10,033 bases of DNA from Pseudomonadota bacterium. GTDB lineage: Bacteria > Pseudomonadota > Gammaproteobacteria > UBA5335. How positions within the stretch are numbered: the stretch's first letter is position 1; every line of letters begins with the position of its first letter. Below the pieces are notes generated by a model that was not told the origin of the DNA, made no database searches, and saw only the letters and a program-made list of their open reading frames with translations. Positions 1-6,766 of this stretch are shown here, piece after piece. The translations under genes were made by a program, and so were the position numbers. The stretch lies in the NCBI GenBank assembly GCA_002862965.1, contig PKCW01000112.1:1-10033 (forward strand), read 5' to 3'.

Positions 1-2424
1 TTGCTCGATCTCACGCTCACCCACCGCGGCGAATCGGCCGGCAGACCCATCCCCATGGCCGGCGTGCCGCACCACACGCTGGAAAGCTATCTCGCGCGCC
101 TGCTCAAGCTCGGCGAGTCGGCGGTGATCTGCGAGCAGGTCGGCACGCCCACGCCGGGCAAGGGACCGGTCGAGCGCAGCGTCAGCCGCATCGTCACCCC
201 CGGCACGGTCACCGACGACGGGCTGCTGGAGTCGAGCCGCGACAACCTGCTCGCCGCGCTCTACCAAGGTGGCACGCATTACGCGCTCGCCTGGCTGGAT
301 CTCTCCGGCGGGCGGTTCTGCGTCCTCGAAACCCCGCACCAGGCCGACTGGCTGGCGGAACTGGAACGGCTGCGCCCGGCCGAGCTGCTGATCCCCGAGG
401 ACCTCGCCCTGCCCGCGCCATGGGCCGCCCACCGCGCCCTGCGCCGCCGCCCGGTCTGGCATTTCGACGCCGCCGGGGCGCGTACCCGGCTCTGCCAGCA
501 GTTCCGGACCCATGACCTCGGCGGCTTCGGGGCCGAGAGTCTGGACGCCGGCATCGCCGCCGCCGGGGCGCTGCTCGGCTATGTCGAGGACACCCAGCGC
601 GGCGCACTGCCCCACCTGCGGGCGCTGCATGTCGAGCAGCCCGAGGACAGCCTGCTGCTCGATGCGGCAACGCGGCGCAATCTGGAACTCGAGACCAACC
701 TGCGCGGCGGCAGCGACCACACGCTGGCGTCGGTGCTGGACCGTGCCCAGACCCCGATGGGCAGCCGGTTGCTGCGGCGCTGGATGCAGCGTCCGCTGCG
801 CGATCAGCACGCGCTGCGTTGCCGCTATCAGGCCGTGAGCGCGCTGCGCGAGGCGTTCGAGCGCGAATCCTTGCAGCAATCCTTGCGCGGCATGGGCGAT
901 CTGGAGCGCATCCTCACCCGCGTCGCGCTCGCCACCGCCCGGCCGCGCGACCTCACCACCCTGCGCGCCGGCCTGGCGCGGCTGCCCGAGCTGCGCGCAC
1001 TGATCGCGGAACTGGACAGCCCGCTGCTGGACCGACTGCGCGCCGAGTTGCACGACCATGGCGCGGTCCATGACCGGCTGGCGCGAGCGCTGGTCGCGGA
1101 GCCGCCGGCCCTGCTGCGCGACGGCGGCGTGATTGCGACCGGCTTCGACGCCGAACTCGACCATCTGCGCGCGCTGTCGGAAAACGCCGATGGCTTTCTG
1201 CTCGATCTGGAGCGGCGCGAACGTGAACGCACCGGCATCGCCACGCTGAAGGTGGGCTACAACCGCGTGCACGGCTACTACATCGAGCTAGGCCGCAGCC
1301 ACGCCGAGCGCATTCCGCCCGAATACACTCGGCGCCAGACGCTCAAGGGCGCCGAGCGCTACATCACCGAGGAACTGAAACGCTTCGAGGACCAGGTGCT
1401 GGGCGCGCGCGAGCGGGCCCTGATGCGGGAGAAGGCGCTCTTCGAGGCGCTGCTGGCGGAACTCGCCGGCGATCTGGCCGCACTGCAGGAAACCGTGACC
1501 GCGCTGGCCACGCTGGACGTGCTTGCCTGCCTCGCCGAACGGGCCCTGACGCTCGACTGGAGCGAGCCTGCGCTGATCGGCGAGGCGCGCATCGAGATCG
1601 AAGCCGGCCGCCATCCGGTGGTCGAACAGGCACTGGACGGACCCTTCGTCCCCAACGATCTGTGCCTGGACGAGGCGCGGCGGCTGCTCGTCATTACCGG
1701 CCCCAACATGGGCGGCAAGTCGACCTACATGCGCCAGGTGGCGCTGATCGTCCTGCTCGCCCACATGGGCAGCCACGTGCCCGCCCGCGCCGCGCGCATC
1801 GGGCCGGTGGACCGCATCTTCACCCGCATCGGCGCCGCCGACGAGCTGGCCTCGGGCCGCTCGACCTTCATGGTGGAGATGACCGAAACCGCGAACATCC
1901 TGCACCACGCCACGGCGCGCAGCCTGGTGCTGATGGACGAGATCGGTCGCGGCACCGGCACCTACGACGGCCTCGCGCTGGCGCGCGCCTGCGCCGAGGA
2001 TCTGGCCACCCGCATCGCTGCCTTCACGCTGTTCGCGACGCACTACTTCGAGCTGACCGCGCTGGCGCAAGGGCTAGCCGGCGTGGCCAACGTGCATCTG
2101 CAGGTCGCCGAGCACGGCGAAGCGCTGATCTTCCTGCACCGGGTGCAGGACGGCCCGGCCAGCCGCAGCTACGGCCTCCAGGTCGCCGCGCTTGCCGGCG
2201 TCCCGCGTCCGGTCGTCGCCGCCGCCCGGCGCCACCTGGAAGCGCTCGAAGCGCTGCCCGCCGTGCCGCCACCCACTGCGGCCTCGCCTCAGCTGCCGCT
2301 GTTCGCGCCGCCCGAACCCGAGGCGCTGACGATGCTGCGCGCGCTGGACCCCGACCGCCTGAGCCCGCGCGAGGCGCTGGACCTGCTCTACCGGCTGCGC
2401 GCGGCGCTCGATGGCGAAACCTGA
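1..2424 (+). CDS. mutS: DNA mismatch repair protein MutS (5' end outside window)
   Basis: MutS binds mismatches and short insertion/deletion loops in DNA as an ATP-dependent clamp and recruits MutL. The 807 visible residues cover almost the whole protein. The reading begins in the mismatch-binding domain I (LLDLTL, then PMAGVPHH and ICEQVGTP), about 50 residues into the E. coli protein, so the first TTG is an internal Leu codon and the Phe-x-Glu mismatch-reading motif lies just upstream. The ATPase domain is intact: Walker [10 protein letters not shown] at visible residues 567-575, Walker [11 protein letters not shown] around 642-651 (D646, E647), and the THYFEL motif near 680-685. Near the C-terminus, QLPLF (764-768) fits a beta-clamp-binding motif, followed by the usual C-terminal helical segment ([12 protein letters not shown]). 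The stop is TGA at 2422-2424, and no clear terminator follows before the next gene. Identification is based on family motifs along the full length. Confidence 0.98.
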   Translation: MLDLTLTHRGESAGRPIPMAGVPHHTLESYLARLLKLGESAVICEQVGTPTPGKGPVERSVSRIVTPGTVTDDGLLESSRDNLLAALYQGGTHYALAWLDLSGGRFCVLETPHQADWLAELERLRPAELLIPEDLALPAPWAAHRALRRRPVWHFDAAGARTRLCQQFRTHDLGGFGAESLDAGIAAAGALLGYVEDTQRGALPHLRALHVEQPEDSLLLDAATRRNLELETNLRGGSDHTLASVLDRAQTPMGSRLLRRWMQRPLRDQHALRCRYQAVSALREAFERESLQQSLRGMGDLERILTRVALATARPRDLTTLRAGLARLPELRALIAELDSPLLDRLRAELHDHGAVHDRLARALVAEPPALLRDGGVIATGFDAELDHLRALSENADGFLLDLERRERERTGIATLKVGYNRVHGYYIELGRSHAERIPPEYTRRQTLKGAERYITEELKRFEDQVLGARERALMREKALFEALLAELAGDLAALQETVTALATLDVLACLAERALTLDWSEPALIGEARIEIEAGRHPVVEQALDGPFVPNDLCLDEARRLLVITGPNMGGKSTYMRQVALIVLLAHMGSHVPARAARIGPVDRIFTRIGAADELASGRSTFMVEMTETANILHHATARSLVLMDEIGRGTGTYDGLALARACAEDLATRIAAFTLFATHYFELTALAQGLAGVANVHLQVAEHGEALIFLHRVQDGPASRSYGLQVAALAGVPRPVVAAARRHLEALEALPAVPPPTAASPQLPLFAPPEPEALTMLRALDPDRLSPREALDLLYRLRAALDGET

Positions 2425-2485
2425 TCCCGCTACCCGTCCGCTCAGGCCTTGAACACAAGCACCGACAAAAGAACCGATCAAGATC

Positions 2486-4378
2486 ATGAAAACCATGGAA
2501 TTCCGGAAAGACATCAACGGCCTGCGCGCCTGGGCCGTTTCCTTGGTCGTTCTCTATCACATCGGCATTCCCCTCTTCAGGGGTGGCTTCATCGGCGTCG
2601 ACATCTTTTTCGTCATATCCGGTTTCCTGATGACCGGCATCGTTCTTGGCGGGCTGACCAGCGACAGGGAAGGCGAACCGTTCTCGATCACCCGTTTCTA
2701 CGTCGCCCGCGCGCGCCGCATCCTTCCCGCTCTCGCCGGCCTCTGCGCAAGCCTGCTCGTCTTCGGGTGGTTTTTTCTCATACCTTCGGAGTATGAAAAA
2801 CTCGGCGTGCAGATCGCAAAGGCGATGCTCTTCATATCGAACCATGCGTTCCGCAAGGGAGATTACTTCACGATCTCTTCCCAGGAAAACTGGGTTCTGC
2901 ACACCTGGTCCCTCGCCGTCGAATGGCAGTTCTATCTCGCCTTCCCCATCTTGCTGGTGGCGATCTGGAAGCGACGTCCGAGAATCGGATTTCTGTGGCG
3001 GGTCATCGCCATCGCGTTTTTTCTGTCCCTCGCCTATTCACTCGCGCTGTCCTTCAAACGCCCCATCGATGCCTTCTACCTGTTCCCGAGCAGAGCCTGG
3101 GAAATGCTGGCGGGCGGATTGGTCTATCTGGCCGCCTCCCGTCGGAGCCGCCTCGCATTCGATCGGACGCGGATGGAAAAACTTGGCCTTGCCGCCCTCC
3201 TGATCGCCGCCTTGGCGCTTGACAAAACCCGCAGCTGGCCGGGGCTGTGGGCGCTGATCCCCGTTTGCGGAACCGCTGCCATCCTGCTGGCCAACCGCGC
3301 CGATTCCCCCTGGACGTCGAATTCCGTCTGCCAGTGGCTGGGCACCCGTTCTTACTCCATTTACCTGTGGCACTGGCCGATCGTGATCGCGCTGCGTCAC
3401 TTCGAATTCGAGAGAACACCGCTGACGGTTGTCTTGTGCCTGGTTCTGACGGCGCTCCTTGGCCACATTTCCTATGTCCTCACTGAAAAACGACCGGGAG
3501 AGTACCTTGCCAAGAAGACCAAAAGCGCCGCCACGATCCTGCTGGCAGCATCCGGCATGATCGTCATCCTGTCCGGCCTGGCCATCAACCACGGACATGG
3601 CTTTCCGTCACGGCTGCCTGCGGCGCTTCAGGGCGTCTCGACGTTTCATTTCGACAGAACGGCCTATTTCAGATCGAAAAGCTGCTTCATCGAGCCGGAC
3701 CAGACGGCGCTTGAATTCGAAAAATGCGTGCCCGACGGCAATGTAGCAAGCGACGACATCGTGCTGCTCTGGGGAGATTCCTTCGCCGCCCACCTCTATC
3801 CGGGCATCATGCGCCACATGCCATCCCGCCTGACGCTGATTCAAATGACGGCGGCGCGCTGCCCGCCCATCCTCGGTGCGTCGCCCGCCACCAGCCCACA
3901 TTGCAAGGACGACAATGCGGCTGTGCTGAACTGGATACGCGAGCGCAAGCCGGGACGCATCATTCTGGCCGGACAGTGGCTATCCCACGACTGGATGAAT
4001 CTCTCGAAAACACTCGAGGAACTGAAGCAACTCGGAATCAAGCGAATCGATCTGGTCGGGCCGGCCCCCGTATGGCGAAAGCCGCTCCCGTCGACGGTCC
4101 TTTACGACGCTTGGCGCCGTGGGGGTTCCGAAGCTGAAATCGCGACACGTACGCGACACAACCTGAAGAATCACGTGGGAAGCGTCGATCAGAACATGAG
4201 GACGTTCGCCGAGACAATGAAGATCGGCTACATCTCCCCGTTCGAGATCCTGTGCACCGCGGAGGGGTGCCTGACCTTCGTCGGTGAACCGACGGGTGAA
4301 AATCTCACCGCCTGGGATGACGGCCACATGACCGCGAAGGCATCCGAGTATGTGGTGTCGAAATTTCCCGCGTGGTGA
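2486..4378 (+). CDS. Membrane O-acyltransferase, AT3-SGNH fusion (OafA/YrhL type)
   Basis: This is a 630-residue protein of the acyltransferase-3 family fused to an SGNH domain. Such proteins move acetyl or similar groups across the inner membrane onto O-antigen, capsule or other surface glycans. Residues 1-370 are the membrane part with about ten or eleven hydrophobic segments. They contain R14-x10-H25 in LRAWAVSLVVLYH, the FFVISGFLMTG segment (41-51), HTWSLAVEWQFYL (139-151) and YSIYLWHWP (290-298), all hallmarks of the family. Residues about 385-630 form the periplasmic SGNH domain, with nucleophile motif GDSFAAH (Ser432) and a C-terminal DxxH (D611, H614). Cysteines at 400, 414, 459, 473, 590 and 595 could form disulfides. 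The start is ATG 2486 or in-frame ATG 2495 (MEFRKDINGLRA, a common N-terminus in this family); neither has a strong ribosome-binding site. Base composition looks lower in GC than mutS, so acquisition by transfer is plausible. The substrate cannot be inferred. Confidence 0.93.
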   Translation: MKTMEFRKDINGLRAWAVSLVVLYHIGIPLFRGGFIGVDIFFVISGFLMTGIVLGGLTSDREGEPFSITRFYVARARRILPALAGLCASLLVFGWFFLIPSEYEKLGVQIAKAMLFISNHAFRKGDYFTISSQENWVLHTWSLAVEWQFYLAFPILLVAIWKRRPRIGFLWRVIAIAFFLSLAYSLALSFKRPIDAFYLFPSRAWEMLAGGLVYLAASRRSRLAFDRTRMEKLGLAALLIAALALDKTRSWPGLWALIPVCGTAAILLANRADSPWTSNSVCQWLGTRSYSIYLWHWPIVIALRHFEFERTPLTVVLCLVLTALLGHISYVLTEKRPGEYLAKKTKSAATILLAASGMIVILSGLAINHGHGFPSRLPAALQGVSTFHFDRTAYFRSKSCFIEPDQTALEFEKCVPDGNVASDDIVLLWGDSFAAHLYPGIMRHMPSRLTLIQMTAARCPPILGASPATSPHCKDDNAAVLNWIRERKPGRIILAGQWLSHDWMNLSKTLEELKQLGIKRIDLVGPAPVWRKPLPSTVLYDAWRRGGSEAEIATRTRHNLKNHVGSVDQNMRTFAETMKIGYISPFEILCTAEGCLTFVGEPTGENLTAWDDGHMTAKASEYVVSKFPAW

Positions 4379-4482
4379 CCAACCGATCGTCCGGCATGAG
4401 CCTCTGCAAAAACGCCACACGATTTCCGGGGCGAGGTTGATACACAGGGACCCCGCTCGGCGCGTGGCGTAGACAACCCGGC

Positions 4483-4504
4483 AAACCGAGAAACCGAGAA
4501 ACCG
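4483..4504. repeat. Short direct tandem repeat, 8-bp unit AAACCGAG
   Basis: Two full copies and one partial copy of AAACCGAG lie head to tail (4483-4490, 4491-4498, 4499-4504). They sit in non-coding sequence between the acyltransferase gene and the transposase remnant. No function is evident, and replication slippage is a sufficient explanation. Confidence 0.6.
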
Positions 4505-4561
4505 CTTTCGATCGATTCTCCCGGCAAGCACCGGAACCGGCGGTCTGTCCCCATTGTTGCG

Positions 4562-4791
4562 GAGCGTCTGGCCGAGACCGGCATCGCGCGCGGTGTCCGC
4601 AGCTTCGGCCACCCTTTGCGACAGCGCGCCACCGGAGACCGTCAACGGACCGTACGAAGCCGAGGTGATTTACCGGCGTTCGTGGACGAACCTTGACGCG
4701 GTCGAACTGGCCACGCCGGATTGAGTGGACGAGTTCAACCATCGCAGACTGCCGCGACCCGCCGGGAACATTCCGCTAGGATGCCGAAGTG
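4562..4791 (+). pseudogene. IS3-family transposase (OrfB) C-terminal remnant
   Basis: Translation gives the end of an IS3-family DDE transposase in pieces. ERLAETGIARGVRSFG (4562-4609) matches the family's ERLAEAGI...VGSVGD stretch. After a frame change near 4610-4616, CDSAPPETVNGPYEAEVIYR (from 4617) matches the family's DNALAETINGLYKAEVIHRR; its E is the catalytic Glu position. The next part reads DAVELATPD-stop-VDEFNHRRL, where TGA at 4722-4724 stands where the family has Trp in EWVDWFNHRRL. PAGNIPL ends the matching frame near 4778, and A-E-V in another frame (4783-4791) resembles the following PPAEAE. At least two frame changes and one nonsense codon show that it is dead. The 5' half of the element, including orfA and the first catalytic Asp residues, is not visible. 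Assignment rests on remembered family sequence and not on a search. Confidence 0.75.
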
Positions 4792-4850
4792 CCTTCGCGT
4801 CGGCGACAGGCCGCGCTGCCTCTGACCGCACGATGCGAAGCAAAGAGCCA

Positions 4851-4872
4851 CGCAGATGCCCGGAGCGGTTCA
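4851..4872 (+). mobile_element. Probable right terminal end of the decayed IS3-family element
   Basis: About 60 bp after the transposase remnant lies CCCGGAGCGGTTCA (4859-4872). It is one base away from the CCCGGGGCGGTTCA end typical of one group of IS3-family elements, and it has the expected orientation and distance for the right end. No matching left end (TGAACCGCCCCGG-like) was found in the intergenic sequence upstream, so the left part appears deleted. The match is short, so confidence is moderate. Confidence 0.45.
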
Positions 4873-4997
4873 GGTGCCGAACCCAGCGCACGCCGGTCGC
4901 CCTGTTGGCGCGTGCGAAAAAGCGCAAGCCGGCGTGCGAGAAAATCGATGGCCGCAGTGACTCGCTTCGGATCACACAGCGCCTGCTGCCGCCGCAC

Positions 4998-5031
4998 AAA
5001 AAAAGACCGCCGGGGATCCCCGGCGGTCTTT
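4998..5031 (-). terminator. Rho-independent terminator of the CuMMO subunit C gene
   Basis: Positions 5002-5031 are a perfect 30-bp palindrome with a GC-rich core (GACCGCCGGGG and its complement). On the minus strand it is followed by seven T residues (the A-run 4998-5004 on the plus strand). It begins 26 bp after the stop codon of the minus-strand gene. On the plus strand only three T residues follow the stem, so it should act mainly on leftward transcription. Confidence 0.92.
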
Positions 5032-5057
5032 CGAGTGAGCGATCGATCGCCGGCGAT

Positions 5058-5834
5058 TCAGGCGGTCTGGGTCTTGGTGAGCCGCGTCAGCTCGGCAATG
5101 CGGGCCACGCACTGAACCGCGAAGCCGCCAAGCGCGTAGATGCCCCAGGCCAGCACCACGAAGCCCCAGTGAATGGGCGCCGCAAACAGTTCTTCGGCGT
5201 AGAAGAAGGTGTGGCCCCACTCGTTCAGGCCCAGGTTGGGCATGATCAGGATCGGGCCGGCCACCACCAGCGACAGCGGCACCGAAACGCGCTGCGTGAA
5301 CTGGGGAAGGCGGGTGTGCACCCACGTCCAGGCGAAGGTCAGGCCGACCAGAGCCGCCGGGATCGCGAAGTAGAACAGCGCGATGTGCGTCGGGGTGAAG
5401 TCGGTGTCGCGGATGGTGGTCTGATGCCACGCCGCATCGGCTTCGACGAAGAGCCCGAAGATCACGGCCGCCAGGATGCTGGCGACGGCCAGCAGGGTCA
5501 GCACATAGTAATACCGCTTCAGTTCTTCCTGCGGCGAGATGGCCAGAACGTTACGATCCCGCGTGAACCACAGGACGGCGACCGCAATGGCGCCGACCAA
5601 CGGGATCACCGTCATTTGGACATAGAACAGGCTCATCCAATAGGTTTGGAATTCCGGCTCGAAGTAGTCCATGCCGACGCTGAAGGAATAGTTCTGCTGA
5701 TACCAGCGGTAGACGCCGAACAGCAATCCGGCGAGCAATCCGACGCCCACGGCGAAAAGCCAGGGGCCACGGGCGGAGGGGGCGGCTTCAGTCGCGGCGG
5801 GGACGGCCCGACTGGACGGCATTACGGCACTCAT
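5058..5834 (-). CDS. xmoC: Stand-alone AmoC/PmoC-family subunit C of a copper membrane monooxygenase
   Basis: This 258-residue inner-membrane protein belongs to the C subunit family of ammonia, methane and short-hydrocarbon monooxygenases. An Ala/Pro-rich N-terminus of about 23 residues is followed by about six hydrophobic segments (roughly 25-42, 66-90, 108-130, 150-172, 185-200, 222-245). Family motifs are clear: SVGMDYFEPEFQTYWM (52-67), WHQTTIRDTDFTPTH (136-150) and LNEWGHTFFYAEELFAAPIH (203-222). Residues equivalent to the CuC site ligands of Methylococcus PmoC are D133, H137 and H150, and those of the CuD site are N204, H208 and H222; all are present with the exact spacing. ATG 5834 is preceded by GAGGAG (5844-5849) at 9 nt. 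The gene is monocistronic: a terminator follows the stop and no subunit A or B gene lies in the window. Solitary amoC copies are known in ammonia oxidisers, but the sequence alone does not identify the substrate. Confidence 0.95.
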   Translation of the reverse strand: MSAVMPSSRAVPAATEAAPSARGPWLFAVGVGLLAGLLFGVYRWYQQNYSFSVGMDYFEPEFQTYWMSLFYVQMTVIPLVGAIAVAVLWFTRDRNVLAISPQEELKRYYYVLTLLAVASILAAVIFGLFVEADAAWHQTTIRDTDFTPTHIALFYFAIPAALVGLTFAWTWVHTRLPQFTQRVSVPLSLVVAGPILIMPNLGLNEWGHTFFYAEELFAAPIHWGFVVLAWGIYALGGFAVQCVARIAELTRLTKTQTA

Positions 5835-5899
5835 TGATGAAATCTCCTCGGGGTCGAATAACTATTGTGGATAGCCATGATCTGCGTCATGTATCGGTA

Positions 5900-5928
5900 A
5901 CCGTACGCCCGCCTGAACGGTCAGTCAA
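5900..5928 (-). promoter_or_regulatory. Candidate sigma-70 promoter of the CuMMO subunit C gene
   Basis: On the minus strand, TTGACT (complement of 5923-5928) and TACGGT (complement of 5900-5905) are separated by exactly 17 bp. The -35 box matches five of six consensus bases, and the -10 keeps the T-A and final T. Transcription would start near 5893, giving a leader of about 60 nt that includes the GAGGAG ribosome-binding site. This is a pattern match only. Confidence 0.4.
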
Positions 5929-5949
5929 GATGTTTGTGCATTTCATTCA

Positions 5950-5976
5950 TTGACATTTCCAATCAAATTTGATTGG
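5950..5976 (+). promoter_or_regulatory. Consensus -35 box followed by a perfect 18-bp palindromic operator candidate
   Basis: TTGACA (5950-5955) is a perfect -35 consensus on the plus strand, 49 bp before the pseudouridine synthase start. Three bases later comes CCAATCAAATTTGATTGG (5959-5976), a perfect 18-bp palindrome in an AT-rich patch of an otherwise GC-rich region. It fills most of the spacer up to where the -10 element should lie (around 5973-5978, where only a poor match, TTGGTG, is seen). Such placement suits a repressor of the rightward gene. Its centre is also about 75 bp upstream of the predicted start of the leftward CuMMO gene, which suits an activator. The binding protein is not identifiable from the site. 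Confidence 0.55.
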
Positions 5977-6004
5977 TGCATTGCGACATGAGGATGATTC
6001 AGCC

Positions 6005-6757
6005 ATGCCCGCATTGACGGATGCGCTTGCTGTAAAGCGGCTCTTGTCGAAGCTCGGCATCTGCTCGCGGACCGAAGCCGAAGCCGCCATCCACGCGGGT
6101 CGCGTGGCCGTGAACGGTCAGGTGATGCGTGATCCCTTGCGCCGGGTGCGGCTGGACCGGGATCGGCTGACGATCGACGGAAATCCCGTGACGGCCTCGG
6201 CGCCCCGCTACCTCATGCTCAACAAGCCCCGCGGGCTGGTCAGTACGCGCCGCGACGAACGCGGCCGGCCGACGGTGTACGAGGCGCTCGGGGAGGCAGC
6301 CGGCACGCCGGGTCTGGCCCCGGTCGGGCGGCTCGATCAGGCCAGCGAAGGACTCTTGCTGTTCAGCAACGATCACACCTGGGCTGCCGGCGTGACTGCG
6401 CCCGGAAGCGGTCTGGAGAAGCGCTACCACGTCCAGATCGACGGCCTGGGGGACGAGGCGCTGCTGGCGGCCTTGCGGGCCGGCGCGGATTGTCAGGGCG
6501 AGTGGCTGCGGGTCGCGTCAGCCGCTCTGCTTCGTCAAGGAGACAAGAACAGCTGGCTGGCGCTGGGTTTGACCGAGGGGCGCAACCGCCATCTGCGCAG
6601 GCTGCTCGCGGCCTGCGGTTTCGAAGTGCGGCGCCTGGTGCGCGTCGCCATCGGTCCGCTGCCCCTGGGTGATCTGCCGAAGGGCGCCTGGCGATCGCTC
6701 GAGCCTGGGGAGATCGATGCGCTCAGCCGGCCGAGTCCGCCCGGCTCACAGCGCTGA
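6005..6757 (+). CDS. S4-domain rRNA pseudouridine synthase (RsuA/RluB/RluE/RluF family)
   Basis: This is a 250-residue enzyme that converts a specific uridine of ribosomal RNA to pseudouridine. Residues 9-55 form an S4 RNA-binding domain (KRLLSKLGICSRTEAEAAIHAGRVAVNG). The catalytic domain follows: YLMLNKPRGLVST (69-81), the active-site motif GRLDQASEGLLLFSND (108-123) with catalytic Asp111, KRYHVQI (139-145), and the C-terminal EGRNRHLRRLL (191-201). The start chosen is ATG 6005, with GAGG at 5990-5993 ten bases before it. An in-frame TTG at 5969 lies inside the palindrome, lacks a good ribosome-binding site and would only add non-conserved residues. The active-site wording with Ser-Glu-Gly resembles RluE, but RluE of E. 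coli lacks the S4 domain, so the target uridine remains open. It is divergent from the CuMMO subunit gene and convergent with purT. Confidence 0.93.
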   Translation: MPALTDALAVKRLLSKLGICSRTEAEAAIHAGRVAVNGQVMRDPLRRVRLDRDRLTIDGNPVTASAPRYLMLNKPRGLVSTRRDERGRPTVYEALGEAAGTPGLAPVGRLDQASEGLLLFSNDHTWAAGVTAPGSGLEKRYHVQIDGLGDEALLAALRAGADCQGEWLRVASAALLRQGDKNSWLALGLTEGRNRHLRRLLAACGFEVRRLVRVAIGPLPLGDLPKGAWRSLEPGEIDALSRPSPPGSQR

Positions 6758-6766
6758 ACGGGCGGA

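Larger units (their letters stand above)
4379..4997. other. Gap without an intact gene
   Basis: Between the acyltransferase stop and the terminator of the next gene there is no credible complete gene. Positions 4379-4561 hold only a short direct repeat. About 4562-4872 is insertion sequence debris, described separately. Positions 4873-4997 show nothing recognised on either strand. No hairpin with a T-run was seen directly after the acyltransferase. Confidence 0.7.

Noticed and set aside
1288..2902. Minus-strand open frames opposite the mutS ATPase region and the start of the acyltransferase gene
   Set aside because: The plus-strand genes are unambiguous, and the minus translations are low-complexity and lack motifs.
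4725..5837. Long plus-strand open frame (370 codons) across the CuMMO subunit C gene
   Set aside because: It is antisense to a gene with clear family motifs. Its translation is rich in Gly, Arg, Gln and Asp with no domain, as expected for the complementary frame of GC-rich coding DNA. Only its first part (4725-4778) carries real signal, and that belongs to the transposase remnant.
5835..5968. Riboswitch or structured leader ahead of the CuMMO subunit gene
   Set aside because: Only short inverted repeats are present, and no known riboswitch core was recognised.
5969..6004. TTG start adding 12 residues to the pseudouridine synthase
   Set aside because: The extension is not conserved in the family and the TTG lies within the palindrome. 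ATG 6005 has a GAGG at suitable distance and gives the usual S4-domain N-terminus.
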